Below are positions 19,656-29,700 of a DNA stretch of 64,000 nucleotides, piece by piece. The notes beneath the pieces are model-generated. The model worked only from the letters and a program-made list of their open reading frames with translations. It was not told the DNA's origin and did no database searches. The position numbers and the translations under genes are program-made. Numbering within the stretch: the first letter of the stretch is position 1; each line of letters starts with the position of its first letter. This DNA comes from Gemmataceae bacterium (GTDB lineage: Bacteria; Planctomycetota; Planctomycetia; Gemmatales; Gemmataceae): the NCBI GenBank assembly GCA_003136315.1, contig PLDW01000518.1, positions 55,443 through 119,442 of the forward strand, written 5' to 3'.

Positions 19656-20027
19656 TTGACAATTGTCATTTTCATTCAGTATGTGAATTCATCTCCGATT
19701 AGCAACCGGGAAGGCATAGGAAAGAGGACCGTGACAAGAGAACACGTCGAATTAGACGCCAAGATGGCCACCTTTGCCGGGACATTCCCTACTCTACGGG
19801 AATCTCCGGGAACAGTTCGGTGGGATGCCAACACCCTCGATTATTGGGCAGCCGACACCCCCCTCTCGCCAGGGGAATTGTGGACAGCGCGGTTTGTGCT
19901 GGCGGTGTGGGATGCGAGCCACCCGTGGCAGTGTGGCCGTTTCGATGTGATGGAAGCGTTACGGGTCTGGGATCTGAAGCACAGGGCCGCGTTCCTCGCC
20001 TGGGTGAATGACCCGTGGTGGCCGTGA
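19656..20027 (+). CDS. Hypothetical protein upstream of integrase
   Basis: ORF overlapping the integrase start by 13 bp; start codon uncertain (GTG 19731 possible). Confidence 0.45.
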   Translation: MTIVIFIQYVNSSPISNREGIGKRTVTREHVELDAKMATFAGTFPTLRESPGTVRWDANTLDYWAADTPLSPGELWTARFVLAVWDASHPWQCGRFDVMEALRVWDLKHRAAFLAWVNDPWWP

Positions 20028-21003
20028 CGACAACAAGCGACGCGAGAGCCGACGAAGTGATGCGGCTCGATAGAGGGACTGTTCTCCCTTCGACCCTCCT
20101 TCAGGCTGGACCCCGCGCTTCGGAGAAGTTCGTCGAATTCTTTACAGCAGCAATACGGAACCCGAATACTCGTAGTGCCTACCACCGGGCCTCGGTGAAG
20201 TTCTTCGATTGGTGTGGTGCGGTTGGCCTGTCCCTGGAGCAGATCCTGCCTGTTCACGTCGCCACGTACATCGAGGCCCTCGGCCGGGAGATGTCGGCCC
20301 CAACGGTCAAGCAGAATCTCGCCGCCATCCGAATGCTCTTCGACTACCTCGTGGTCGGTCAGGTCGTCGAGATGAACGCAGCGGCCGCTGTCCGTGGGCC
20401 GAGCTACTCAGCGAAGAAGGGAAGACTCTGGTCCTCGACGAGGACGAGGCACGGACACTGCTGAAGAGCATCGACCACACGAGCGTGGTCGGCCTTCGTG
20501 ACAGGGCTGTCATCGGGTTGATGGTCTACACCTTTGCCCGAGTTGGAGCGCTGGTCGCGTTAAACGTTGAGGACTACTACCCGCAAGGCAAGAGGTGGTG
20601 GGTGCGGTTGCATGAGAAGGGCGGAAAACTTCACGAGGTGCCGTGTCACCACAAGCTTGAAGAGTGGCTGGATGCCTACCTCGATGCGGCTGGGCACAGA
20701 GATACAAGAAAGGCACCCCTCTTCAAAACAGTGATCGGAAGGACCAGGAAGTTGAGTGAGGGGCGGATGACCCGCGGGGACGTTTACAAGATGGCCAAAC
20801 GACGGGCAGTTGGGGCTGGGATCGAGACCGCGATCGGCTGTCACACGTTTCGGGCGACCGGGATTACCAACTACCTGTCCAACGGGGGGACGCTGGAAAA
20901 GGCCCAGGCTATCGCCAATCACGAGTCCACACGGACCACGAAACTCTACGACCGCCGAGAAGACAAGCTATCACTCGACGAAGTAGAGAGGATTACGATC
21001 TGA
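20015..21003 (+). pseudogene. Tyrosine recombinase/integrase with a frameshift near 20410-20430
   Basis: N-terminal SAM-like domain in 20015-20464; catalytic domain in the next frame (FARVGALVALN, CHTFRATGITNYL, ANHESTRTTKLYDR). The sequence joins smoothly as GPSYSAKKG/KTLVLDEDEAR. Confidence 0.85.
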
Positions 21004-21014
21004 TAAAAATCTAT

Positions 21015-21677
21015 TCACTCGTCAGTGGCGATTGCGTTGAATTCACCACGAAACCACGACCGCCCAAGCAGCTTTCTGAGTCGGTTCACCTGCCGGTTGT
21101 GACACCGTCCAAGGCGGCGGTGACTGCCACACGGGCATGGTTCTTTATTCGCGACACGTCGTCGAAGTGAAGTGAGATGAACGAACACGCGCGCGGCAGC
21201 CCGACTTGGTGCCCTGAACAGTGAGGCAAAGTATTGGAGTAAGCCGTCCCGGCCATGTTCGAGTTCGCCAAACGGCATCACACCGTGGGCCTCATGGTAG
21301 CTGTGGCCGAACAGATACGGGATGACGAGCCGATCGACGAAGCCGAGAAGTGTCGGCGCTGTCGCCAATTGGATCTGGATTTCCGTACGCGCCCCGAGGC
21401 AAAGCAGATCGCCTTCGAGTTTGTGAAAGGCGGGAGCGATTCGCCCGCCGGTTTCACGGACAGTCGGGATCCCCCGAGGAAACGTCGACTGGACCCGGAT
21501 TTCGATCGCGTAGCAATCCTCGACCGTACGCCCGTCGGGGCCTGTTGCCCGGAACGGAAGATCCCCGGCGAGAAGTAGATCGTCACCGGAATTCGGCATG
21601 ATCCGCAGCCCGGAGTGACGCAGCAGTAGGTCTTGCAACCGCCAGCGGGCAAAGCGGTCGGAGGCCGATTCAGCCAT
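21015..21677 (-). CDS. E2-like (UBC fold) CBASS-associated protein with C-terminal SEC-C zinc motif
   Basis: YAIEIRVQSTFPRGIPTVRETGGRI...HKLEGDLLCLGARTEI...FVDRLVIPYLFGHSYHEAHGVMPFGELEHGRDGLLQYF is E2-like; C-terminal CPCGSHRRLGRCH fits CxCx8CH. 8 bp overlap with the CD-NTase gene. Confidence 0.75.
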   Translation of the reverse strand: MAESASDRFARWRLQDLLLRHSGLRIMPNSGDDLLLAGDLPFRATGPDGRTVEDCYAIEIRVQSTFPRGIPTVRETGGRIAPAFHKLEGDLLCLGARTEIQIQLATAPTLLGFVDRLVIPYLFGHSYHEAHGVMPFGELEHGRDGLLQYFASLFRAPSRAAARVFVHLTSLRRRVANKEPCPCGSHRRLGRCHNRQVNRLRKLLGRSWFRGEFNAIATDE

Positions 21678-22833
21678 GTTGTCCCCAGGGCCTTGGGCCC
21701 GAAGGAATGATCAGTGGCGGTGCGGCCTTCAGGATCGTCGGGGCCGTGGTCACCGATCCTGATCCAAACTCCCGAAGTTCAGTCTGTGTCAGGTCAACAC
21801 GGAGGATAGCCCGCACTTCCCGACCAAGGGTCGGACTGCGGAGGAGCCCTGGGAGTTTTGCAACATCGGCCTTCACAGCCGCGTACCAGGCCCAGAAATT
21901 CGTTTCGAGCCGGGCGTCTCGCGACCACTTGTCGGCGTAGTCCTCGCCCGGAGCTGCCGGGTTCGGAACGCGGGGACGTTCGCTCCGTACGAACGATGCC
22001 ATTCGCTCGACGATATTCACCAGAGCCGCGTAGATGTCGGGCTCGCCGTCATAGGCCCGTGCAGCAAGATTGGTAATGATCATCGAAATCGGTTGCAGGT
22101 CGGTATTATTTCGAAACATGACGTCGCGATGCCGTTTCAAAAACTGAATGCTCCGCTGGAGCGTTGTCTTCCACTCGTACGGGGGCACGTCTTCGATCGA
22201 GGCTTTTAGACGGCCTTCGAGCAGACTCCGAGATCGGCCCAAGGCTGCGCGTGACTCGAACCAATGGGCGAACCCGCGTGGGTTGCTGCTCGTCCATCGC
22301 TGCGAGAGGACTCGATAATCCGGATGTTTGCGGTCGGTGATCGCAATCGCGCGGCCGGCGAGGTCCTGGGGCACCCCAAATTCGGCCAGATGTCGGATGA
22401 CCACCGCGTCCTCCGGGACACAGGGCAGCGTGTCGAGATGGAAGTTGACATCGTCAGCGTACACAAGCCGCCAGCACCGATTGTGCTCTTCAACAGGGGC
22501 CAGCATGTTGTAGGCTTTGGCGTAGGCTCGAATCTCTTCGCCATACAGCCGCTTCAGCTCCACCTGTGTGAGTGTCCCTTTCGTCAACCCCCGCAGCAGG
22601 CAAACATCGTCGAGATCGTACTCGTCATTCTCGTTTAGAGGCCGGTTCACAGTCCCGTACCGGAACGAGCCTTGCGGCCGCACGTCAGGGTTGAAGGCTC
22701 GCACGAGGGAATTCGGGCGATGTAGCCACTCGCCGAGCGAGCGGTGCCTGGCTGCCGCCTTCTCGTAGAGCGATTTTGGCACGTCGAAGTGTTCGATGAT
22801 GGCCGTCAAGAGACGGCTCAGCTCAGGGTTCAT
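21670..22833 (-). CDS. CD-NTase (CBASS cyclic oligonucleotide synthase)
   Basis: PQGSFRYGTVNRPLNENDEYDLDDVCLL (GSxxxGT and DxD) plus FHLDTLPCVPED (third acid); C-terminus ...PRPWGQHG ends in Gly. Confidence 0.92.
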   Translation of the reverse strand: MNPELSRLLTAIIEHFDVPKSLYEKAAARHRSLGEWLHRPNSLVRAFNPDVRPQGSFRYGTVNRPLNENDEYDLDDVCLLRGLTKGTLTQVELKRLYGEEIRAYAKAYNMLAPVEEHNRCWRLVYADDVNFHLDTLPCVPEDAVVIRHLAEFGVPQDLAGRAIAITDRKHPDYRVLSQRWTSSNPRGFAHWFESRAALGRSRSLLEGRLKASIEDVPPYEWKTTLQRSIQFLKRHRDVMFRNNTDLQPISMIITNLAARAYDGEPDIYAALVNIVERMASFVRSERPRVPNPAAPGEDYADKWSRDARLETNFWAWYAAVKADVAKLPGLLRSPTLGREVRAILRVDLTQTELREFGSGSVTTAPTILKAAPPLIIPSGPRPWGQHG

Positions 22834-22835
22834 GA

Positions 22836-24023
22836 TCAATCTCCGTTCGGGATAGACAGGGCGTGAATGAAGCCACCGCGAGCGTTCACCTGGTCGTACA
22901 CATGCCACGGCGTATCGGCCTTCGGCATCCGAATGCGGCCGAGTTCGACGGCCATCGCAGCTGACACCGCCGGAAAGATGTGGATGGGGGTGATTTGACC
23001 GTGGACCGCCTTGATGCGGTCCAACTGCGTGCGGAGGACGGCCCGAAACCGACCGAGCTGCTCCCGGCTCTTGGTCATGTCGTTGTGCGGTTGATCAACG
23101 GTGACCTCCCAGACACTCACAGTTGGGCCGAGCACGGCTTCAATCCGGTCGGGGGTGACCGTCGCGCTGAGGGCCAGGACGAGAGCCGCCGGCCCGTCCG
23201 TGGTCGCCGGTTGTCGTACGATGAACTCCGGGGTCACGCGGGCTACCGGCCAGCTCCATGATGGTGGCTCGCGGTGGCGCTGGTACACGTCCGCCGGCGT
23301 GATGTCGCCGAGAAGCGTGCCGAGCAGAACGAGCAGCGGTTGCGGGGCGAGTGCGAACACGGACAAGTGCTCGATCTCGGCCGACGACAACCGCTCCCGC
23401 ACCCTGCGGCTAAAGTGCGACCGCAGGTGAGTGGCTTCCATTTGCCAGAACTCGTCGCTCCGGTCCTGTGTCGGGCAGTCCAGCGAACCGAGGCTGATGG
23501 GCGTCGCCGAGGCCGGATACCGTAACGGGAACATGGCGCTGGCCGCGTCCGTCATCAGCCGCGGGGAATTGTGTTCCCCGATGTTCGCGCCGTAAAGCAG
23601 GACGTGACTGCGAAGCTCGGCATTGATGCCCGTGACGATCTCGATGCGAAGTTCGTGTCGCGCCTTCATCTCCTGCAACACCTGAGCGGCGTACCGCCCG
23701 CCGTCCGGAGCGCGATCAATTGTTAAGTGGCAGATGGGGCAGACGAGGATCAGGTTGTCGACCGAGTTGATGTCGTCCGTAGCAACGCCCGCGTTCCCCC
23801 TCGGCCCGTCGCAGCTGAACGAATAAATGTGCGCCCGCTGGGCGACGTTCACCGGCTCCTTGGTTACGGGGGAACGCCACAGGGGCAAATTGCACCCAGC
23901 AAACTCGCACCGCCCGCCGGCGCGCCCCCAGAGCATCGCGGTCATGTGAGGCGAAATGTAACGGGTCACTTCGCGCGGCTCGTCGGAGCTGTTGACAGTA
24001 GGTGGTGTCGTTTTGGGGGCCAT
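22836..24023 (-). CDS. HNH endonuclease-SAVED domain CBASS effector (Cap5-like)
   Basis: HNH: CEFAGCNLPLW...NVAQRAHIYSFSCDGPRGN...DNLILVCPICHLTID; SAVED-like C-terminus ...HIFPAVSAAMAVELGRIRMPKADTPWHVYDQ. Start re-assigned to MAPKTTPP at 24023. Confidence 0.9.
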   Translation of the reverse strand: MAPKTTPPTVNSSDEPREVTRYISPHMTAMLWGRAGGRCEFAGCNLPLWRSPVTKEPVNVAQRAHIYSFSCDGPRGNAGVATDDINSVDNLILVCPICHLTIDRAPDGGRYAAQVLQEMKARHELRIEIVTGINAELRSHVLLYGANIGEHNSPRLMTDAASAMFPLRYPASATPISLGSLDCPTQDRSDEFWQMEATHLRSHFSRRVRERLSSAEIEHLSVFALAPQPLLVLLGTLLGDITPADVYQRHREPPSWSWPVARVTPEFIVRQPATTDGPAALVLALSATVTPDRIEAVLGPTVSVWEVTVDQPHNDMTKSREQLGRFRAVLRTQLDRIKAVHGQITPIHIFPAVSAAMAVELGRIRMPKADTPWHVYDQVNARGGFIHALSIPNGD

Positions 24024-24080
24024 TTTTGTCTTTGCCGGACGGGTGATGCAGGATACTTCAGTGAGCCGCAGGCGGTTTGC

Positions 24081-24195
24081 CGTGGGTCTGAAGAAGTAAT
24101 CGCTCGCCCGGGAAGCGACCGGTAACATCACCCGAGATTTTTTTTCAGCAGCCCGTCGGCCAGCGGGGACAGGTTCTGCTCGGTTTGAGTGGGAC
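24081..24195 (-). repeat. Degenerate direct copy of the helicase-gene 3' end (copy 1)
   Basis: CGTGGGTCTGAAG..TAATCGCTCG.CCGGGAAGCGACCGGTAACATCACCCGAGATTTTTTTTCAGC... matches 26636-26775 with an internal deletion. Confidence 0.9.
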
Positions 24196-24242
24196 CCGGC
24201 CCGCGGGACTCGATCGCTCGACTTCAGAAACCTTGCGAAGGC

Positions 24243-24698
24243 TCATCGCCGCCAAGCTGAGAGCCACAAACATAGCCGAGCCCACCAACTTAGTAATTTC
24301 TCATCGCGTACAGTCGAAATCGATGTCGGTTGTGGTGGGGTTGTCGTCGCCGCTGGAGTGTCGCCACTCGCCGAGGTGGTGATGTCCCGCTGACGCACCG
24401 CCGCGACTTGCGAGTTGTTCCAGTGCCCAGCCTCAAGGACTCGCCCGCGGTCAATCACGTAATGTGAACGGCACGGCAAAGTCCAACTTCCCACCGACGG
24501 CCACACGGAAACGGTCTCGCCGTCGTACGTCATCTTCCAACCGGTCGGCGAGAACGGGGTCACGACCTCCTCACCGCACCCACAGCAGCAACTGTGGGTG
24601 GCGGTGCCGAACTCCATCGACACGTAGAGAACTCCCGGCTCAAGACGGTCCGGAAAGTTACACACGAATCGGTGTTCGAGGCGGTGGCAGCGGATCAC
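24243..24698 (-). CDS. DUF6527-like cysteine-rich protein
   Basis: VIRCHRLEHRFVCNFPDRLEPGVLYVSMEFGTATHSCCCGCGEEVVTPFSPTGWKMTYDGETVSVWPSVGSWTLPCRSHYVI; GTG start overlaps the stop of the ThiF gene (GTGA). Confidence 0.75.
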   Translation of the reverse strand: MIRCHRLEHRFVCNFPDRLEPGVLYVSMEFGTATHSCCCGCGEEVVTPFSPTGWKMTYDGETVSVWPSVGSWTLPCRSHYVIDRGRVLEAGHWNNSQVAAVRQRDITTSASGDTPAATTTPPQPTSISTVRDEKLLSWWARLCLWLSAWRR

Positions 24699-25870
24699 GC
24701 CCGGTCTCCGTTTTCGAGTTGGTTGCCGTCGGTCGTATAGGTGCAATGATGTTCCCGTTCGAGGTCGCGATAGAACCCCCGAATCTTCTTCCACTTGATG
24801 ACGGCCAGCACGGCGTTGAGTGCGTTTAGGTCGGCGACCTGGATGTTGGAGGAGTAAACGTCGTCCGCCCCGCCGCCGGCGAAGGAGATGCGGCCTTGGT
24901 GAACGTGGTCGCGCTTTTCGGGCGTGCTGGCCGTCACCCGGAGGATGCCGCCGAGCGAACCGTCGACCAGCTCCAACCCCATGCCCGAATCGATGAACGG
25001 GACCCCGAGCGCCTCAAGCTTCCCGACGATCACTCGCTTCGCGTCGCCCGCGCCCAGGCACAGAAAGGCAAAGGTGGTTCCGTCGAGCAGGGGCAGATTG
25101 TCCGCGGTGAGCCGGGTCTTGTGCGCAACGATCCCGCGGTGCATCTTCGAATAAATCCCCTTGAGATAATCGACTTTCGACGGTGCGTCTCGAAGCTCCT
25201 CGATCGACGGCGCACCGGGCGCGCGAAATGCGTTGTGCTGGAGGAACTCGTCCGCGTCGAAGAGGCGGATCTCCCGCACCGGTGCCTTCGCCACGAAGTC
25301 AAGCAGGTACGAGCCGGTCCCCCCTAGGCCGATGATGCTCACGATCTCACGGGTCAGCAGATCACTCAGCGCGCCGATCCCCACCCTGCCGGACGCGGTC
25401 TCGATGTAGTTAAAGACGCCGTCGTTTTCGTCTTCTGGTTCGCGGAACACTCGCGGCGTGGCATTGGGCTTCAACACCGCGGCCGGGCCGGAGAGGATGC
25501 CGGCGTATGTGGTCATCTTCTCGTGGTAGTCGAGATAATTCCGACCGGGCTTGGTCGAAAAGTGGTACTTCGCGGTCAAGCCGTGGCCGAGGTTGTGATC
25601 TCCCGCACCATCGCCGATGCCCGTGATTCGCTTGCCGTCGGCGTTGCACGGGAACTCCCCGTCGAACCACACCTGGTGCGTGTCGGGAGGCCGGGTCTGG
25701 TCTCTGGCCAAGGTGAGGCTTGAGATGAGCGTACCCGTCAGCACCTCTCGCTTCGCGTTGACGTAGGGCACCTCGCGCATCACCAGGAGCGAGCCCCGGA
25801 TCTGCACGAAGTAGCCCTCGTCACGAAGGCGCTTGAGATCGGCGTTACGACTGAGTAGTGCGTGTGACAT
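24695..25870 (-). CDS. ThiF/E1-like adenylyltransferase with N-terminal E2-like (DUF6791-type) region
   Basis: VSIIGLGGTGSYLLDFVAKAPVREIRLFDADEFLQHNAFRAPG is the E1/ThiF nucleotide-binding motif; ~190-aa N-terminal extension; 26 bp overlap with the multiubiquitin gene. Confidence 0.85.
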   Translation of the reverse strand: MSHALLSRNADLKRLRDEGYFVQIRGSLLVMREVPYVNAKREVLTGTLISSLTLARDQTRPPDTHQVWFDGEFPCNADGKRITGIGDGAGDHNLGHGLTAKYHFSTKPGRNYLDYHEKMTTYAGILSGPAAVLKPNATPRVFREPEDENDGVFNYIETASGRVGIGALSDLLTREIVSIIGLGGTGSYLLDFVAKAPVREIRLFDADEFLQHNAFRAPGAPSIEELRDAPSKVDYLKGIYSKMHRGIVAHKTRLTADNLPLLDGTTFAFLCLGAGDAKRVIVGKLEALGVPFIDSGMGLELVDGSLGGILRVTASTPEKRDHVHQGRISFAGGGADDVYSSNIQVADLNALNAVLAVIKWKKIRGFYRDLEREHHCTYTTDGNQLENGDRA

Positions 25871-26600
25871 TGAACACAGTTCCGTTCTTGACTTGGACTC
25901 TCCCGCCGGCCCCGAGCTCCCCCGACGGGGGCTTCGAAGCGGCGTGGCGGTATGAGATGGAAAAGACAACATCCGGGTTGTGCGCCCCGGGGAACGCCAA
26001 CTGCACGATCTGCTCGAACGTCACGTCCGGCCCAGTGACAGTCTTCGGTCGCGCGTTTACGATGATTTCGAAGGTCGGCCGAGGGGCCGTGAAGAATCGT
26101 TCGACGCCCGGCTTCGTCAGGTCGATCAGTTCGCAAGGTTCTACGAGGCGGTCTTCGCCCCCGCGCACCTCCAGGTACACGACCTGGTCGTCAGAGGGGT
26201 TCGCCAAAGTGCGGAGGGCCCTGCCGCTGATCGTTGGCTTGCCCCACCGCAACTCGTGGTCGTTTAAGGTGAGGTGGAAGTCGCGGTCGGAGCGGAACGT
26301 CACGAATCGCTCGGCCCCCTTCGCACGGAGGTCGAACGTCTCATCCAGGCGGATGTCTTCGAAGTCTCCGCTGGGAAGGATTGCGAAGAGACTAAATTCG
26401 TCGATCGGCGCAAGACCGGCAGCCGTCAGAATCTGGCGCCCCAAGGGAACCGGGACGGAGATGGTGACCGGGCGAAAGTTGAGGCTTTCGTCGCTCACGG
26501 CAATCCGGTACGACGCGGCGACGCGGACGGCGCGGCCCTCTCGCACCGCGGCGCCAATGTCTTCGGTGTCTCCGGGAGTTGTCGTTATGTTGTCGTTCAC
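25845..26600 (-). CDS. Multiubiquitin protein (three tandem beta-grasp Ubl domains)
   Basis: Three repeats: VSDESLNFRPVTISVPVPLGRQIL, LTLNDHELRWGKPTISGRALRTLA, and FEIIVNARPKTVTGPDVTFEQIVQLAFP...GTVFNVTRTTQS; matches the multiubiquitin family pattern as I recall it. Confidence 0.85.
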   Translation of the reverse strand: MNDNITTTPGDTEDIGAAVREGRAVRVAASYRIAVSDESLNFRPVTISVPVPLGRQILTAAGLAPIDEFSLFAILPSGDFEDIRLDETFDLRAKGAERFVTFRSDRDFHLTLNDHELRWGKPTISGRALRTLANPSDDQVVYLEVRGGEDRLVEPCELIDLTKPGVERFFTAPRPTFEIIVNARPKTVTGPDVTFEQIVQLAFPGAHNPDVVFSISYRHAASKPPSGELGAGGRVQVKNGTVFNVTRTTQS

Positions 26601-26635
26601 GAGGATCGTCCTTTCAGTTAGTCCCAGGCATTTCG

Positions 26636-26775
26636 CGTGGGTCTGAAGGACTAATCGCTCGACCGGGAAGCGACCGGTAACATCACCCGAGATTTTTTTT
26701 CAGCGGTCCGTCGGGCAGCGCGCCGCAGATGAAAAACGCAGGGCAGCGGGGACAGGTTCTGCTCAGCTTGAGCGG
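26636..26775 (-). repeat. Direct repeat covering the 3' end of the IrrE-UvrD gene (copy 2)
   Basis: Aligned by eye to 24081-24195. Confidence 0.9.
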
Positions 26776-29700
26776 GAAACGGCCGGCCTGCACCGCGTTC
26801 CCCATTTGGTCAATCGACGCGCGCCGGTTTGCAAGGACGCGAGCCGTCATCGCGACCGGTGTTATCACCGCGTCGCTCAGGTGAACCAGTTCGACCGCGC
26901 AGTCCGAGGAGTGGGTATGCGCCGCGATGACGAACGCCGCAGTCGCAAGGCTCTCGTCGTCCTTAGAGCCCTTGTGCCCGGTGTCGACCCGGCGCATCGT
27001 GATCTTCCCGCCGACACTTAGCACCTGGTCGGGCCGGATCACGATCTCGCCACCCGGGACCGGTAGGCGGAGGCACGGCACCTGGCGGACTTCTGCACCG
27101 ATCACGGTTCCCGCGTAGAAGTTCAGCAGTTGCATGGCGATTCGCTTGTACTCGTCTCCGTAGCCGTGGTCCACCAGACCGTGCTCAGCCCACACGGCGT
27201 CTAACGAAGCCTCCAGCTCCACGAGCGAAGGTTCTTTACCTCCTATCCCGTCAACGACCTTCTGAACCGCGACGTGCAACTGCATGAACCCGGTCTCCGT
27301 CCGACGGCCGCCCACGTCAAGGATGTGCGTGTACAGAAAGCGGCGCGGGCACCGCTCGTACAGGGCCAGTTGGTGATCGGTGAAAGCGAACGGCCCATCC
27401 ATCGTCAGCGGAACCGGCGAATCTTCTGGGCTCGGAGGTAGCACCTTCGTCGGCGTTACGTGGCGCATATCGATTCGGCTGCTCAAACGATCGATGAACG
27501 GCGACCGTGGGTGACTCGCGCTGTTCGACTTTTTCGTCTGAGAGTACATGACGAGTCGGTCGCGGGCTCTTGAGAGGGCGACGAAGAACAAGCACTCTTG
27601 TTCCTCGCTCAAGGCTTCTTTCACAGCATCGATTGCCTTGCCGGCAGCCCCGTCGATCAGTCCGTCGGGAGGAACAATCATGCCCGCAACTAAGGCGTTC
27701 GGCGAGCGTGGCAGACTCGCGTTGGTCAGGCCGGGGATGTGGACGGCCCGGAATTCGAGCCCCTTGCTCCCGTGCATCGTCATGAGCCGAACGGCATCAA
27801 TTCCTTGCGCGGCCGCGGGGAGCTGACGCAGGTCGCGTTCGTCGGAAAAAAGAACCAGACGACGAATTCTGGTGAGCAGGCGGGACAGCGGGAGCCCCTG
27901 TCCGTCGGATTGGCTTCGAACGAAATTCATGAACTGCCAGATCGCAATGCCGCGCGACCGCGCCCGAAGATCCTCGGCCGGGGCGATCTCGGCAGCGGCC
28001 CGCGTGCGGTCGAGTAGCACCGCGCAAAGGATGTCCCACGGATTCGCGTCCGACGTGAATCCGGCAAGTAGCTCGGCGATGCCCCGAAGCCCATCGAGCC
28101 CCGCCGGAGAAAGTGCCGTGAGGGTGCCGAGGGCCTCCACCCACTTCATCGGCTCGCAGTCGTCCTTTTTGAGATGCGAGAGCACAAGAGCGACATCGGC
28201 AAGCGGGACGGCGTGGGACTTCTGCGCCGCGACGCGCAGTAGCCCCATCGCCCTGCGATCAACGAGGATCGACAGCAGCGAGAGGAGATCCTTGATCTCG
28301 TCTCGCTCAAACAAGCTCCCGAGATAGAGAACCGGAACGCCGAGGCTCTCCAGCCCTTCGGTCAACCGCCCGAGCCGCTCGTTGCCAGCGCTCAAGATCG
28401 CTTGGTCGCGGTACGAGTATCCCTCCTTCTGCAGTTCCTCGATCGCTTCCGCGACCGCCGCGATTTCTTGGTCGCCAGTCTCGACCGACCGGTACTCGGG
28501 CCGCCGCCCGGCCGCGCCGCGGGCCGCCCGCAAGCCGATCTCGGTGCCGCGGACGCTCGGGATCTCCGCAGCAAAAGCGAGGTACGTGTCGACCACCTCC
28601 TCGACGCTTCGGTAATTCGTCGTCAGCCGCCCGCGCTTCGCCCCCGAGAAATCCTCACGGTCGAAGCGAACCATGTTGAACGCGGACGCCCCCCGGAACC
28701 GGTAGATGGATTGCTTGACGTCACCGACCGCCCAAAGATTGCGACCGTCCCCGGCGATGGCCTTCAGCAATCGCACACTGCTTCGGTTGACGTCCTGATA
28801 CTCGTCGACAAGGATGTGCTCGTAGCGCGCGGCCAGGTGCTCGCGGACGTCCTCTTGCTCTTCACACAGGCGGACCGGCAACGCCACGAGGTCGCCGAAG
28901 TCGATGTACCCTTTAGCCGCCTTCATTTTCTCGTAGGCCGCGAAAACGGTCGCCACTTCGAGGCTGCGCCCAGCGGCCTCGCGCGCTTCGGGAGTAGTGG
29001 CAGACGCGAGCATCGACTCCGCCAGGGTGCGGTATCCGACAGAGTCGATAACTTCGTCTCGGGCGCGCGAGATCGCGTCGAGGATGCTCTTGATCGAACC
29101 CGACGGATCCCGCAAGTCTTTGAAGTGTTCAAGGCCGAGTTTCGGGTACTCGTCCTCCAGGAACCCGATCGCGTCGGTCCGCTCAAGGAGCTTCGGGTTG
29201 CGTGGCAAGTCCAAGCGATCGTGGAAACGGCGGATGATATCGAGCCCGAAGCCGTGGAACGTGCCAATCCAGATGCTCGCCGCTGCCGCTCGGTGTTTGG
29301 CCCCGATTCTCTCCGAAAGCTCGCCGGCGGCCTTGTTGGAGAAGGTCAGAATGAGGATTTTCCCAGGCTCCACCCCCTTCGAGAGCAGGTAATCGACTCT
29401 GCCGACCAGCGTCTGCGTTTTCCCCGTCCCCGGCCCGGCCTCGAGCAGGTAAGCAAATCCCTCGTGCGTTGCCGCCGCTTCCTGGTCCGGCTTCAGCGGC
29501 TTGTTCTCAATTTCTTTGGGCGGGGGAATCTCGAACCGGGGAAGGAGGAGCGCGTCGAGGAGTTGCTGCGCGACAACCGCGTGTGGCGCTCCGAGCTTTG
29601 ACGCGATGGTGTCTGCTGAAACTCCGTCCTCAAGGTGGAGCGTTCGTACCCACGGCCTTGGTACCAAGAACTCTCGTGCAAACAGGTCCATCTGGACCTC

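Noticed and set aside
18539-19702. 387-aa plus-strand ORF
   Set aside because: Antisense to the 18859-19438 gene and low-complexity Arg/Pro-rich; no family pattern.
28402-29601. 399-aa plus-strand ORF
   Set aside because: Lies antisense to the well-supported UvrD helicase region; long antisense frames are expected in GC-rich coding DNA.
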